Shown: one piece after another, positions 45,926 through 58,188 of the stretch | Layout: each line of letters starts with the position of its first letter | How positions within the stretch are numbered: the first letter of the stretch is position 1 | Assembly: GCF_947179165.1 (NCBI RefSeq) | Contig: NC_077244.1 | Span: forward strand, 17,928,949-17,992,948 | Length of the DNA stretch: 64,000 nucleotides | Direction: 5' to 3' | From: Solanum dulcamara | Lineage: Eukaryota > Streptophyta > Magnoliopsida > Solanales > Solanaceae | Notes under the pieces: model-generated | The model's database searches: none | The model's input: the letters and a program-made list of their open reading frames with translations, nothing else | What the model was told of the DNA's origin: nothing | Made by a program: the position numbers and the translations under genes

Positions 45926-46680
45926 TAACAGTCTTAAATTCTACTACAACCCCAACCCAAAGTCTACAACATAGAATTGACTAATTGCCCCAACTTAGTG
46001 TCATGACCCAACCCCGTAGGCTGTGACGGGTGTCCAAATTGGGCACTCGCATATATCCCTGCTATCTGTAAGTAAATCTTTCCCCTGTTTAAGTTATAAC
46101 ACATCAATAGGCAAGATAACATATAAGCCGACGAGGCTTATCATAGGCACCACGGTACATACATGCATATACAATCCATACACAACCCACATACATATCC
46201 ACAGACCTCTAAGAGTAAGAATAGTAACATAAGGCAGGACAGGGCCCCGCCGTACCCGTGAACAAAAAATATATACATCGAGGGTTAATACCAAAACTAG
46301 GCTCCGACACAATGGAGCACTTCTGAACTGCTGAGTGGAACTCCTACACTGATGGATCCCTAAGGTGTGTATCTATACATGCGGGCATGGACGCAGCCCC
46401 CCGAGAAATGAGGGTCAGTACGACATATGTACTGAGTATGTAAAGCATAGACATCATAAGGAAATTACAGTTGGCGTAGGGATGCAGGGGGAAAGTATAA
46501 CATTTAACCATTTACCGTACTCGTATCGTATAAAAGAAAGTCATACATATTACCATCACGTACTATTCCCAGCCCGTTAGGGGACTTGGTGTACCATCTA
46601 CATCATTCTGTCATCATATGCACATATATATTATTAGCGCTATGGAATGTACAACCCGATCCATATATATAGTAAGTACA

Positions 46681-46925
46681 TGCCGAGGAACGTACGGCCT
46701 GATCCACATATCGTATAATAATGCCGAGGAACGATGGCCCAATCCACATATCATATAGTAATACCGAGGAACGTTTGGTCTGATCCATGTATCATATAGT
46801 AATGTCGAGAAACATTTGGTCCGTTCCACATATCATATAATAATGCCGAGGAATGTTTAGTCCGATCTACATATCATATAATAATGCCGAGGAATAATCG
46901 GCATGATCCATATATCATATAATAA
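46681..46925 (-). repeat. 41-bp tandem array in E3
   Basis: Six units with anchors TGCCGAGGAACG and variants at 46681, 46722, 46762, 46803, 46844 and 46885, each followed by a GATCCACATATCATATAATA-like segment. Homologous to the E1 array. Confidence 0.85.
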
Positions 46926-48763
46926 TGATTATATTATAGACATCTCAAGACTCGATGAAAGATGTATTACAGTATACACGAATAAAGTAGTGAGTAACCA
47001 TATACAATCTAAATCATTATCAGAGACTCGACAATGTAAGAAGATTAAGCTATTATCCGAGGACCAGAATAGTAGTGTAGCCATCTCCAGTGCCTTCTAA
47101 ATTCTATTGAGGCTTATATCACTTAGGACCTCGGGGACCCTAGACATGTACTAAAGTAATACTAACAGTTCATAGAATCAGGGATACCCGTCGTCACATA
47201 GTCCTTAGGACTAGGAGCTTGTGCATCCAGTACTTCTCAACCTATGAAGTTCAAGGAAAGTAGTTCAACTTACTACAAGAGTTTGGCATTCAGAAGTGAA
47301 TAAGAGATATGGATTAAATTTTGGGATTAAAAGTGGAGTTACCCCAGAGCTCGTATCACATTTTACTTACAATTAGGATATTCCAAAGGAAGAGAAAGAA
47401 TAAGCTTTACCTAGCCTCTACTTTTCCTTAAGGAGTCATCTTTTACATATATCATATCTGGCCCGTCATGGGCTCGGTATCATAACCTTATTATTGAATT
47501 ACCTTACCATCATAGCACCACACTTATGTCAAAGACCTATCAAGAGGAAAGAAGGGTAGCTCTACGCACTTATGACAAAACATGCCAAGAGAAAGGAGAT
47601 AACTTCACATACTTACTACTCTCCATCATATAGAAACCTTGAGAGGCAATAAATCAACTAGTATAGGAATTCTACCATCGAAAAGTGAATAAGACTTATG
47701 AGTCATACTTGGGGTTATATGAATGGAATTATCCCCACATTTCGTATATCAATCACTTAAGGCTAAGACATGCCAAAAGAAAAGAAGGATAGCTTCACAT
47801 ACCTTTTTCGGAATTAATTGAAATCCGGCTTGCCTTGATACCTCATTAACCTATTTGAAATGAAAGTAATAATAAGATTAATAGCCTTTCACTTTTCAAT
47901 ATCCCACTCTACAACCAAGTACTAATAGGAGTCATTTCCTTATCCATTACCTTCGACTAGTTTGTTACTAGTTCCGATGCTACCGAAAATCGGGCAGCAT
48001 TTCCCCTATAACTTCAATATCCTCAAGATTTCAACTCGGCCACAGTGTCAAAACAACCATACCAACAACAACAACCAGAAGCATATATATAAGTAAACCA
48101 CCTCAATATTACACAATACAACTCCAAAAAACTAGCTCAAAACTACGATACGAAAATAGAGTTTTTAATCTTTATTTCATAAAATCTTTAACCATACCAA
48201 ATGGAGGGTCGTAGGGCTGCAACCAGCAGAACCCACACCCTTTTTAAAACACTTTAAATCCCTGCAACACACAACCCAACTAGCTATACCTGCAGCACCA
48301 CAACGACAACCCACTACTCTACTTCGATTTAGCTACAACCACTTCAATTCAGTTTGTTTCTAACGTCAAGCATCCTTATGCAATTTTTACACTTCCAACC
48401 ATATTTAATATATATAATAAATCTCATAAAAATATCATAGCTCCAATTTTAAAGGAAAGCCCTTACCTTGCTCGAAACTCGTCAAACTCGTCGAAACTTA
48501 CCTTGAAAGTTCCTTTAGCGCGCCTAAAACTTCGTGGCTGTTTGATAGCATTTTGGGCTGCTCAAACCATAAATTTTCATTACTAACACTTTCATAACAT
48601 CGTGGTACACCCTAGATAATTAATTCACGGAGCGAAATCGAAGAACTCACCTTTTGTTTTCCTTCCAAAACCGTGGCTCTCTCCCTCTCTAGTGTCTTCA
48701 CTTCTCTTCTTTCTTGTTCTTGAATTTTCTAGATAAGTATTGAACTTTAATAAGTCATAAGAC

Positions 48764-48850
48764 ATATATATATATAGGCCACTTAAGAGGGGGACACGTG
48801 TCAACCCCTAAGTGGTGACACATGTCTAGCCCTAAGTGGTGACACGTGTC
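48764..48850 (-). promoter_or_regulatory. E3 promoter: three G-box palindromes and TA-run
   Basis: GACACGTGTC at 48793-48802 and 48841-48850 and GACACATGTC at 48817-48826, spaced 24 bp. In minus-strand sense they are followed by (TA)n at 48764-48776. The arrangement matches E1 and E2 and looks like a core promoter with upstream bZIP/bHLH sites. Confidence 0.6.
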
Positions 48851-48894
48851 AAGACCTCATTGGGCCAACACACCCCTTTCCTCCAATCACAGGC

Positions 48895-49017
48895 TGCCAC
48901 ATGGCATGTGGGGTCCACCACCCTTGCTCCAGCTTCTGCCATGTGGCACTCTCTCATGCTGCCATATGGAACTCTCTCATGCTGCCACATGACACTCTCT
49001 CATGCTGCCACGTGGCA
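48895..49017 (-). repeat. word cassette in E3 U3 (TGCCACGTGGCA type)
   Basis: Five words: TGCCACATGGCA (48895), TGCCATGTGGCA (48937), TGCCATATGGAA (48960), TGCCACATGACA (48983) and TGCCACGTGGCA (49006-49017, perfect palindrome). The last four are 23 bp apart, separated by CTCTCTCATGC. The flanks GGGGTCCACC and GGTTCGTAATCTC are shared with E1/E2, where the words are CACCTACTT/AAGTAGGTG. Confidence 0.8.
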
Positions 49018-50865
49018 CTCTCTTCTCCCCCTCGTAGGTTCGTAATCTCGTCTTACTTTACGAACCTATGTAATCCTTGCTACATAAGCTTGGTATGTAC
49101 TCAAGTAGCTTAAATATGTAATACTTCCAAGTTGATAGCTTACGTAAGTAAGTCGAGTCCTACGACTCATTATTTGGTCTCCAACTTCTTACGGATTCTT
49201 ACAACGCTATTTCCAATCTTCCCTATCATGAGGTGTCATATTCTCCCTTCCTTAGAGTTGTTTGATAGCGTTATAGACTATCCGACTCCCATGGTAACTT
49301 TTAAGAAGCTTGAGAAGCTTTAAGAAAATTAAGAATCCTTCCAAAACTTAAGAACCTTACAAGATACTTAAGAAGCTTAAGAAGCTTAAGAACCTTCCAA
49401 GGTACAAAAGTACGGGGTGTAACATCTAGCCCCAAGAAGGATAGCCAAACCTACCTCAATTGCCGAAACCGCACTTGAACACGTCTATTGGATGAATGAC
49501 TCTTGAATTCCATACCCAAAATGACAACTCACTATCAAGAATGAAACATACGCATCATAAGGAGTCCAATGACACCTATATAGATAGGTTTTGAAACCTG
49601 GGGTAAAATGATCCAAAAATTGATTTCTTTTGAAAAAAGCTCAAATCTAAAAATTGATTCAAAATTTAGTTCCATATGAAAAGTGGAGTTCATGGGTGAA
49701 AAACCCATAAAATATAAGTGAAATATGAGTTAGAAATCCTCAAAATCTTCAAGTTTAAGTTTCAAGAAAAATTCCCAAAAATTGAATGAAAAAACCAAGA
49801 AATTTGAGGGAAAATCATGACATAAATGATGAAATATGAAAGATTCTAGTGAAATTTTACTTACCCAATGAAATTACTTGAAGAACTCTCTCAAAAAGTG
49901 CCCCAAGAAGCTCAAGAAACTCAAAATGGTGAAAAATGGGCTCTGTCCCTACATTTACTGGTTCAGGGATTTAATGATCTCCGCGAACACGAACCCACTC
50001 CGCAAACATGGAGAAGAATATCTACATTACTCAATGCGGCACCTTACTCAGCGAATGCAGAAGATCAGTGACAGATGTCAGCAATTAGGAATATTTCACA
50101 AGTCTTTGATCTGACCCTTGGGATTCATTCAGAACCCTGAACCCACAAACCTTATATGCTATCCTACTAAACTACACATTCTGGACTCAATGAAAGAGTA
50201 GGAATCTGAATTCGATGTCTTCTTGACCTGAAATCCGCCAAAGTGCAACTAAACTAGCTCAAAACTCAAAATTCAAAAGACCAAAATGCCCTCAAAACTT
50301 TCAAAAAATATAACAAAGATTCTCTTAGTCCTAAAATCACCTCCCAAAAGAAAGGGAACCATCAGACATCCAATCTGAGTCTCCGAACTTGAATTGTTGA
50401 CCAAAGTCAAACTTAGCTCATTTAAAATAAAACTTTCCAATTTGGGACCTCAATTTCACGATACAACTCCAAATTCAAAAACGAAGACACTCCTAAACCA
50501 TTTTCCACATTTTGGAGCTGTTGAAACCGACGAAATTCTGTTCTGGGACCGTAGTTCTGGTTGGTACCAAAAACCACTTTTTAGCAACTTAACTCTTTAA
50601 AACCCAAAAACTTGCCCAATGCATAAACTATTAAGAATGTTACAAATTCAACTACAAAAATTAATTGAATAACACTCGAGGGCACTAAAGAGAGGGGTAA
50701 CACGATAATTTCTTAAGAATTTACTGAAAATTACCCTCAAGGTCATTACCAATACACTATTAAATAGTGTAGGGGGATAATAGGACCCACCCAAAGTTTG
50801 GAATTGTTATAACAATTTTCGTCAAAGTTCAGGTATATTTTGGATCATTTTGCTTATAGTAAAAA

Positions 50866-52075
50866 CAAACAACTTTTCACATTGAAGAGTTGTGACTTTT
50901 TTCAAAGAGTTGTGACTTTTCTGATGAGTTGTGACCTTTTCGAAGAATTGTGACTTTTAAAAAGGATTGTGATTTTTATGATAAGGTATAATAAACACAT
51001 GTTCATACTAACCTTTGTTGGTTATAAATGGAGAGGTTTCCTCACATAAATTTTCTAAGTTTTCTATTCTTCTTCTTTTTAGACACTTAAATTAGTATAT
51101 CTTTTATTTTATATTATAAAAGAGCAGTCCGGTTCACTAAAGCTCCCTCTATGCGCAGGGTCCGGAGAATGGCCTGACCACAAGGGTCTATTGTACGCAG
51201 CCTTACCTTGTATTTCTGTCAGAGGCTGTTTTCAAGGCTTGAACCCGTGACCTCCTGGTCACATGGTAGCAACTTTACCAGTTATATTATATTATATTAT
51301 ATATATTATAAGCAAACACTTTTTCATATTGAAGGATTATGAATTTTCGAAGGCTTGTGACTTTTCTGATAAGGCACAATAAGCACTTGTTCATACTATT
51401 TTTTGTTGGCTATAAATAGAGGGATTTCCTCACATTTTTAAACTATGATTTTTTAAAGTTTTTTTAATTTCTTCTTCTTCTTCTTAAAACACTCAATTTA
51501 GTATATTTTCTATATTTTATATTATATTATATTTATTTATTTATTTGAATTATATTATATTAAAAGAAGACACCTTTTCACATTAAAAGATTGTGACTTT
51601 TCGGAAGCATTGTGACTATCTTGTTCATACTACCCTTTATTGACTATGAATAGAGGAGTTACCTCACACTTTTAAACTATGATATTTTAAGTTTTCTATT
51701 CTTCTTCATCTTCTTAAAATGCACAATTAAGTATATATTTTATATTTCATATTATATTTATTTATTTATATTATATCATATTAAAAGCAGACACCTTTTT
51801 ATATTGAAGGATTTTGACTTTTTCGATGAGTAGTGGCCTTTACGAAGGGTAGTGACTTTTTCAAAGGGTTGTGACTTTTTTGATAAAGCACAATAAACAC
51901 ATGTTTATACTACCTTTTGTTGATTATAAATGGATGGGCTTCCTCACATTTTAAACTACAAATTTTCTAAGTTATGTGGACTTTGAACACCCCCAAACAT
52001 TAATGTTAAATTAAATACTCAATTTAGTATATCTTCTATATTTTATATTTATTTATATTTTTTATATTATATTAA
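50866..52075 (+). repeat. four tandem promoter-like units (copia U3-like)
   Basis: Units at about 50866-51120, 51306-51555, 51561-51780 and 51781-52075. Each has TTTCACATTGAAGG, one to five TGTGACTTTT words, CAATAAACACATGTTCATACTACC, a GGTTATAAATGG- or GGCTATAAATAGAGG-type TATA region, TTTCCTCACATTTT, a TTCTATTCTTCTTC stretch and TAGTATATTTTCTATATTTT. A SINE separates units 1 and 2. The organisation resembles copia U3/R sequence duplicated in tandem; no reading frame, PBS or PPT is attached. Confidence 0.65.
51121..51283 (-). mobile_element. Au/TS-like tRNA-derived SINE
   Basis: On the minus strand it starts near ACTGGTAAAGTTGCTACCAT (A-box-like), has GGGTTCAAGCC (B-box-like), continues through GGCTGCGTACAATAGACCC, TTGTGGTCAGGCC and CCGGACCCTGCGCATAG, and ends GGACTGCTCTTTTAT in a short T run. 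Length and motif order fit the Au/TS-type SINEs known from Solanaceae and other plants. Target duplications are hard to read because both flanks are TATATTATA-like. Confidence 0.8.
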
Positions 52076-52950
52076 AATCAAGAACTCCAATAATACAACA
52101 ATAACTAAGCAATGGATTATACGGGTGTCACGATCCGATTTCTCAGGTCATGATGGCGCCTACTATGACCCACTAGTAGGCAAGCCGACCCATATCTCAG
52201 AACTGTGAGTAATGGGATGTCAGGGTAGAACACGAACAATACAACTAAAACAATACTGAAATACAAGGTCACAAGAGAACGACAGAGGCACAACAAAATA
52301 TATACAAATTAAAGATCCCTCCCAGAACCTAGAACCTAGAAGTCATATGTACAAAGTTTCTACAAAATGAGTATAAGTCCCAAAAATGGACCACAAAAAA
52401 AGGCTGTCTCAGAAAGCAAAAGACAAGCAAAATATATATAGAGAGGCAGATGGGTAAATCTAGAATGCTAAGTGCTCACCCTCGCCTTCGATCAAGACTA
52501 CAGCTGACTCGAATCAATGCCGATTACTAGTACTCAGACTTGCATCACAAAAACAAATGTAGAGTGTAGTATGAGTACCAAAATATCAGGTACGCAGTAG
52601 GCATCATATGCCAACTGAGCAAGCTAAGCAAAAGTAAACTGAAATGCGAGAAGCTAATCACAAATAAAGACAGAACCATAAGTCAAGGTAGGTATGTACA
52701 TGAGCGTGCTCAACACATAAAGAGAGAGAAACTAGCTAAATCTACTGGGCTTCCATAAACCTGACGGGTATGCTCGTGTACAAGTGTAAAAGTAATAATA
52801 TGAACGGACTCCCATAAGCCCGACAAGAGCAAGGATAGTTGAAGTATCATGAGAAAATCTAATAAAGTTCCAACAATGCCACAACTTTCTGCAGACATGA
52901 ACCAGACCATTACGTAAAATTGAAGCTTTAACAAAAGCTGAACATAGATA

Positions 52951-53315
52951 AGGACTTGAATCAAAGATTCATCAGATGATCAAGGACTCAAATCGAAATT
53001 TTAAAGTAACTAAGGACTTTAACCAAGGTGATAGATAATTGTGGACTTGAACCACGTGCAAAAGAGACCAAGGACGCGAACTCCAAAAATAGGTAATCGT
53101 GTACTTGGACCATGTGCAAGAGAGACCACAGACATGAACTGGGTAATGGTATCTAAGGACTCAAATCAAAGCTAGTGAGTAGTGATGGACTTGAACCAAG
53201 GCTAATAATGGGGGTAGACTCAAACCACGGCTAAGTAAGGCATGGAACTTGAACCGAGGCAATAATACCAAGGAAAAGACTTAAACCCCACTCGGTGGAG
53301 TGAATTGGAGGCTTG
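52951..53315 (-). repeat. degenerate B-box-like array in A2
   Basis: The counterpart of the A1 array. Intact or near-intact GGACTTGAACC cores remain at about 53043 and 53187; others read GGACTCAAATC, GGACTTTAACC, GACATGAACT or GAACTTGAACC. At 53041 the flanks GTGG/CCAC again make a stem around the 7-base loop. Confidence 0.65.
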
Positions 53316-54451
53316 AACCACAAATAAAGGCGAGTCGATCAGAATTAGGATCAACAGCAAATCGAGTGTCACGGAGAGTACCCCTAATATGAGTTCCATT
53401 AATAAATCACTCCAGCCCAAACCACATCCAACCAGAATCAACAAATAGACTTCCAGAACTAAGAACCAAGTGATACATGACTGATAGAAGAATAGGATAT
53501 TATGGAGGTAAGGTTCCAAAGATGTGTTACTTCCTAGCTAAAGCTTGGACTATTAGACTCAAGTATTCTATATGAGTCTATAGGGAGCTAAGTTCTCCGA
53601 AGTGACGTCAGAGAAGTTTCAAGGCCCGATGGTACCAAAATTACGCAAGTCCTTGGCAGTCACTAGTCTAAGCCCAAACATGCTTCCAAATATATGAACC
53701 AAAGGCACAACACACACCACAAGGTATAGATGATCAACAATAACAAGAGACATTCTTTAGTAGCCCTAAATTCCCGAAAATAGAGCTTACAACATGTATT
53801 CTAGAAATTTAGCATGCTTGACACCTAAACACCCCCAAACTCATACAAATCAGCACACAATTGCCTACACATGCTTAGTCTAAAGAGGGGAAAATTATAG
53901 TCTACTTATAGGCTGATCGCAAATACTCCAACTCACAGAACCGAAGAATTTTCCTTTTGAACGGCCTTCAAAAGCTGCCATGCTACCAACAATGGTGTCA
54001 CAACATCAATACGGTCATTATGACATTAAAATTATCAAATTCGGAGACGATTATGTCAGAGTCAAAAATCAAGAATTGTGGGATCCACTTCGTAACTTAT
54101 AGAATTGATCCCGAGAATAGGTCCTGAATACTACTCTAAGCTTGTGTTCCAAAAAAGAACACAATTTCACCTCAAAATAACTACTATCTAAACATGCTTC
54201 AACATACTCACCTAAGCACAAAAGTTCACCTAAGGTTGCAGGGAAAAAGACCAATTTACCTCAACCGATGCCTTTAATCCTAGTTCTGAGTACACCACTG
54301 GATTTCTCTCGAAAAACCACGCAAAATAGCCTTTGGAATCACTCAAATTGCCCCTAAATTGAAAGAGAAATTGTATCTCCAAGAATGAACACTTGACTGA
54401 AAATTGAACCAAGGAATAGGCCATAGGTGTCGTATAAACGAACAACCGTTG

Positions 54452-54605
54452 GTCGCTTAAGCGACACCCACCAAGAGGCGGGAATTGCTTTAGCAACACA
54501 AGGTCTCTTAAGCGACTTGTCGATTTAGCGATGGGGAAGTCGCTTTAGCGACACTCGCCCCCAGGTGCCTGGTTGCTTTAGCGATGCCCTATTCTCTTTA
54601 GAGAT
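54452..54605 (-). repeat. palindromic word cassette in A2 (GTCGCTTTAGCGAC)
   Basis: Seven words: GTCGCTTAAGCGAC (54452-54465, perfect palindrome), TTGCTTTAGCAA (54485), GTCTCTTAAGCGAC (54503), GTCGATTTAGCGAT (54519), GTCGCTTTAGCGAC (54539), GTTGCTTTAGCGAT (54572) and TTCTCTTTAGAGAT (54592). The A1 LTR has GGTGCACC-type words at the same position. Confidence 0.8.
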
Positions 54606-55299
54606 GACACCAGAGTCAGCTGGTGCAAAGATGAACTTGGCATGTCCAATTCTCCTACGGGGTGCTTGGGATTCGTTCGAAACCATGTGCATGCAAATGA
54701 GATATACTACCCCACCAAGTTCAACATTTCAGACTCAATGACGCATTTAAAATTCTCATACAAGGTCATTTTAATGAAAAGTGGGTCCCACACCCAAGTG
54801 CCATTTTGAGTCTAATTCCATAACGGGCCTGAAATTAGATCAGAAGCCTCAGGAAGAGAGCGAAGGATTGTTCTAGACCAAACTTGACATTTGGAACTAA
54901 TCGCGTCGTCAAAATTTTCATCCAAGTATGCTTTCCAAGAATGTTGACTGATGTCAACCATAGGCCAAATTTCTAAGGCAAAAGCGCCAAATGGCCCAAA
55001 CTCATTCCGATTGCCTCGATACACATGATGACCATGTTACTAGCCTAATTTGGCCATTTCAAAGCTGATAGAACCCTCATAATTTCTTTCTAAGGTTGCT
55101 TTCCTGAAGTTATGACTGAAGTAAATATTTCAAGTTATAACTACTCCAAAATAAAGAAATGGGCGTAAACTCCAAATGAACGACCAGAAGATCGAGCTAC
55201 TGGTGGTAGTCGGTCATAAATGACCCGAGGTCGCTATAGGAATGCTCTAAACCACAAAATAGAAGAAAAAAAATGAAAATGACCAGAAGGGTCATTACA

Positions 55300-55811
55300 A
55301 CGAGGGAGGGAGGAATATATTTAAGAGGTGTAATTAAGAAATTTTGAGAGTGATTTTTTTATTTCTACCTATCAAAATAAAATTTAAAATTTGAAAAAAA
55401 GTAAAAAAAAAGGAGAAAAAAGATAAATGTAGTTGGAGGCCATAGAGAGGTGCCACATCACCTTATTTGTATCTAGATTAATATTATAAATAGATATAGA
55501 TATTTTCCGAATTGTTTTTACAACTTTCAAAAACAGTTAGTAATTAATCATAAGACAGTTTACATCCATTATTCATAGGAACTTATACTTTATTATTTCA
55601 TTTATAATCGTGTACTTAAATTTTTGGTTTAATAATATTGACTCTATTTTCAAATAGTGTACTACATGGTTTGACATTCACGTGCAAATCACGTGCATCA
55701 AAACTAGTATAATTATAAATGTGAAGGCCTTTTATATAAATACATATATTTGTATCTTCATCTACCTTTTCTTTTCATTTTGTTACTTTGGGAAATTTTC
55801 AGCAACTTTCA
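55300..55811. other. AT-rich stretch without gene
   Basis: Between solo LTR A2 and LTR-B2. It begins with the right ACGAG target copy and is AT-rich with A runs. No frame or domain recognised. Confidence 0.6.
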
Positions 55812-56544
55812 TGTCACGGCCAAAAATTGAACATGATGACACTTGTGTTAATCCACCGAGATGAGTCAACCTAAAATCCAACTGAAAGTAATTGTGAAAG
55901 TAAATAAAGAAATACAAGGCATAACTTAACCAAACGGATAAATATACTCAAATTTTCCAAAGATTGGTTGTCACGTGTACAATTCGCTAATGTATTATAA
56001 AAGATGTGAAAAGAAATACGAGTTTTAAATGTTTTTGTCTCAAAAGCAGGACTAAAATATTGTAAGATTAAGTGGTGTCCACCGGAAGGATGCCACAACT
56101 ACCTCGATATCTCCAGATGATAGCCTCTGATATGGGTAGGAATAGGAAGAAATCGGGCACACAACCTAAAAAAGTATATAAGCAAGAAATGATTTCCAAA
56201 CAACACGACACTCAGCAAACAGACTACTAAACACTAAGCATACCTAAATAGAACACAAGTCCTGTCATCCCAACCGAACATACTCAACTACAACCTGCGT
56301 AGAAATTAGCGTAACCTAGCAATTCATATATCATGTAGCACTCATGTCAGTTAAGTCATACAAAATCAAGTATATCAATCACATAAACATCAAGGGATAT
56401 ACACAAATTCATAGATGACGAATGATGTGCAATGCGATGCAATGAGATGTCAAGTATAGTGATGCATGTATGCTCTAATGATACACATCCGCTGACTAGC
56501 GGGACGGAATAAATAAGGGACTCACATGGTCTTTGTATCCTCCA

Positions 56545-56695
56545 AAACCATTTTTCTTTGACATAAACATCAATCATCCGAACCATTTTCCTTTGGCACC
56601 GTCAGAACCATTTTACTTGGGTATAATCATCAATCACTAAAACCTTTTCCCTTCAGCATCGGCAAAATCATTTTCCTTTGGCATAATCATCAACC
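56545..56695 (-). repeat. short tandem array in LTR-B2
   Basis: Four or more degenerate copies of AACCATTTTCCTTTGGC followed by ATAATCATCAATCA-like sequence, with uneven spacing. Confidence 0.6.
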
Positions 56696-57126
56696 AGATC
56701 TTATCACAGTATTTCAAAACCAATGCAAACAAGCAAGTTCACACAAATACGAGAATATGATGATTTTCATAGCAACACGCAATTTATATCAAGATAATCA
56801 CGTCACTTTTCCACTAGTGTATTAAGATCATCATCACATTAATCACATCAGCATAAGTCATCATATTGCCATTTTATTAACCCTTTTCATAATTACTTGA
56901 ACAACCCAAGTGAGAAAGTAAACCAAACAGATTTCCATTACTCTTTTACACACATAACAAGAAGCGCAAGATCTTATAAGCTTTAACGAAGATTTAGAAC
57001 TTCATTTGCCTCAATTCAAGTATAAACTACTATGAGACTTGGGTCTTCCCCTTTTTGTCAAGTATCTGAATCAACAAAATCTATTCAAATATGAGTTTCC
57101 AATAAGAATACGAGTACAATGACACC

Positions 57127-58188
57127 TAGGGCTGGGCGTTCAGTATTCGGTTCGGTAATTTTAAAGTTCGGGTTCGGTAATTCGATAATCGATAATTCAA
57201 AGTATATACCAAATATCGAACTTTTAAATTTCGGTTCGATAATCGGTAAATCAAACTTCAATTCAGTACGGTATTCGGTAATATCATATTTTTTAATAGT
57301 TAATGTACAATAAAAATTTATTCGCATTTAATATTTACATTAACCTAAAGAATACATATCTTAACTTATATATTTATTACTACACCATAATAAAGTAATA
57401 TATGTATTTTAACTTACTGAATATCGAAACCGAAATTGCTCTGAAGCCACATTCTATGGATGAGAAATGATACATCATAAACAAAGAGAAAATAATTTAT
57501 GAATACATACAGAATAAAAAATGTTATCATGTAATAAAAATGATGAAAAAGAGTGAAAACAAAAATCTCTAATATATCACACATAATTTTTATACATATG
57601 TTTTTCTTTGAATTATCCAAAAACTCTACATAACTGCACTAATTATTAATTAATTCCTGCAAAGATATGAAAGAGTTGGAATCTTTCGTTTTCAATGTAA
57701 CTACCAAACAGTTTATGTAGATAACTGACGTGGTGAATCATGCAAAGTGAAATTAGAATTCTTAACCCATTGCATAAATTTAAAATTAGAATTTATAATT
57801 TTTACATGTACATGAATTTAAATTTTAGCAGTTATCCATAATGTACGTATTTAAAAGTGTGCATATAGTATGCTAAACGTGAAAAAGTGGAAATGGAAAT
57901 GATAAGGGAAATGAAAAAATGGAATAGTTCCTCTTACTAAACTCTTCTCTTTTTGGTAATTTTTCTTCTTTTTTTTTCCAGTTTTTTTGTATTAATGAAA
58001 TAGAAAACTAAAAAAAATTTGGTATTCGATATTTTTCGAATAACAAAACCGAAATACCGAAACCAAAATATCAAAACCGAAATACTGAATTTTATATTTC
58101 AGTACCGAATACCAAACTGAATTACCGAATACCAAAATAGCCGATTCGATTCGATAATTCGATTTTCGATATTTTATGCCCAACCCTA
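57127..58188. mobile_element. non-autonomous hAT-like DNA transposon
   Basis: The ends TAGGGCTGGGC and GCCCAACCCTA form an 11-bp terminal inverted repeat with one mismatch. Flanking 8-bp copies ATGACACC (57119-57126) and ATAACACC (58189-58196) differ at one base; 8 bp is the hAT duplication length. Subterminal regions are full of TTCGGTTCGGTAATTCGATA-type motifs, inverted at the other end as ATACCGAAACC and similar. At 1062 bp with an AT-rich centre and no transposase frame, it would depend on an autonomous relative. Confidence 0.85.

Larger units (their letters stand above)
45999..49424 (-). mobile_element. E3: solo LTR nested in LTR-B1
   Basis: Plus-strand ends are TGTCATGACCC and GGGGTGTAACA; length 3426 bp, no coding region. 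Flanks are CTTAG on the left and TCTAG on the right, a decayed target duplication at best. Same family and orientation as E1 and E2. It contains a 41-bp array, three G-box-type palindromes, a TA-run TATA site and a word cassette unlike that of E1/E2. Confidence 0.85.
45215..50750 (-). mobile_element. LTR-B1: partial gypsy LTR split by E3
   Basis: The pieces 45215-45998 and 49425-50750 belong to one LTR related to LTR-B2. Shared landmarks are TTACTTACCCAATG (49858), GGGATTCATTCAGAACCC (50116) with TATGCTATCC, and an end in AAGGTCATTACC at 50750. Its other end is missing at the G3 junction. No coding region belongs to it here. Confidence 0.6.
52126..55299 (-). mobile_element. A2: solo LTR of the A family
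   Basis: Plus-strand ends are TGTCACGATCC and GGGTCATTACA. Flanks are ACGGG (52121-52125) and ACGAG (55300-55304), a 5-bp duplication with one change. It is 3174 bp without coding sequence, colinear with LTR-A1 over most of its length, including the CTTGAACC-type array and the GGATTCGTTCGAAACC segment beside the cassette. Confidence 0.85.
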
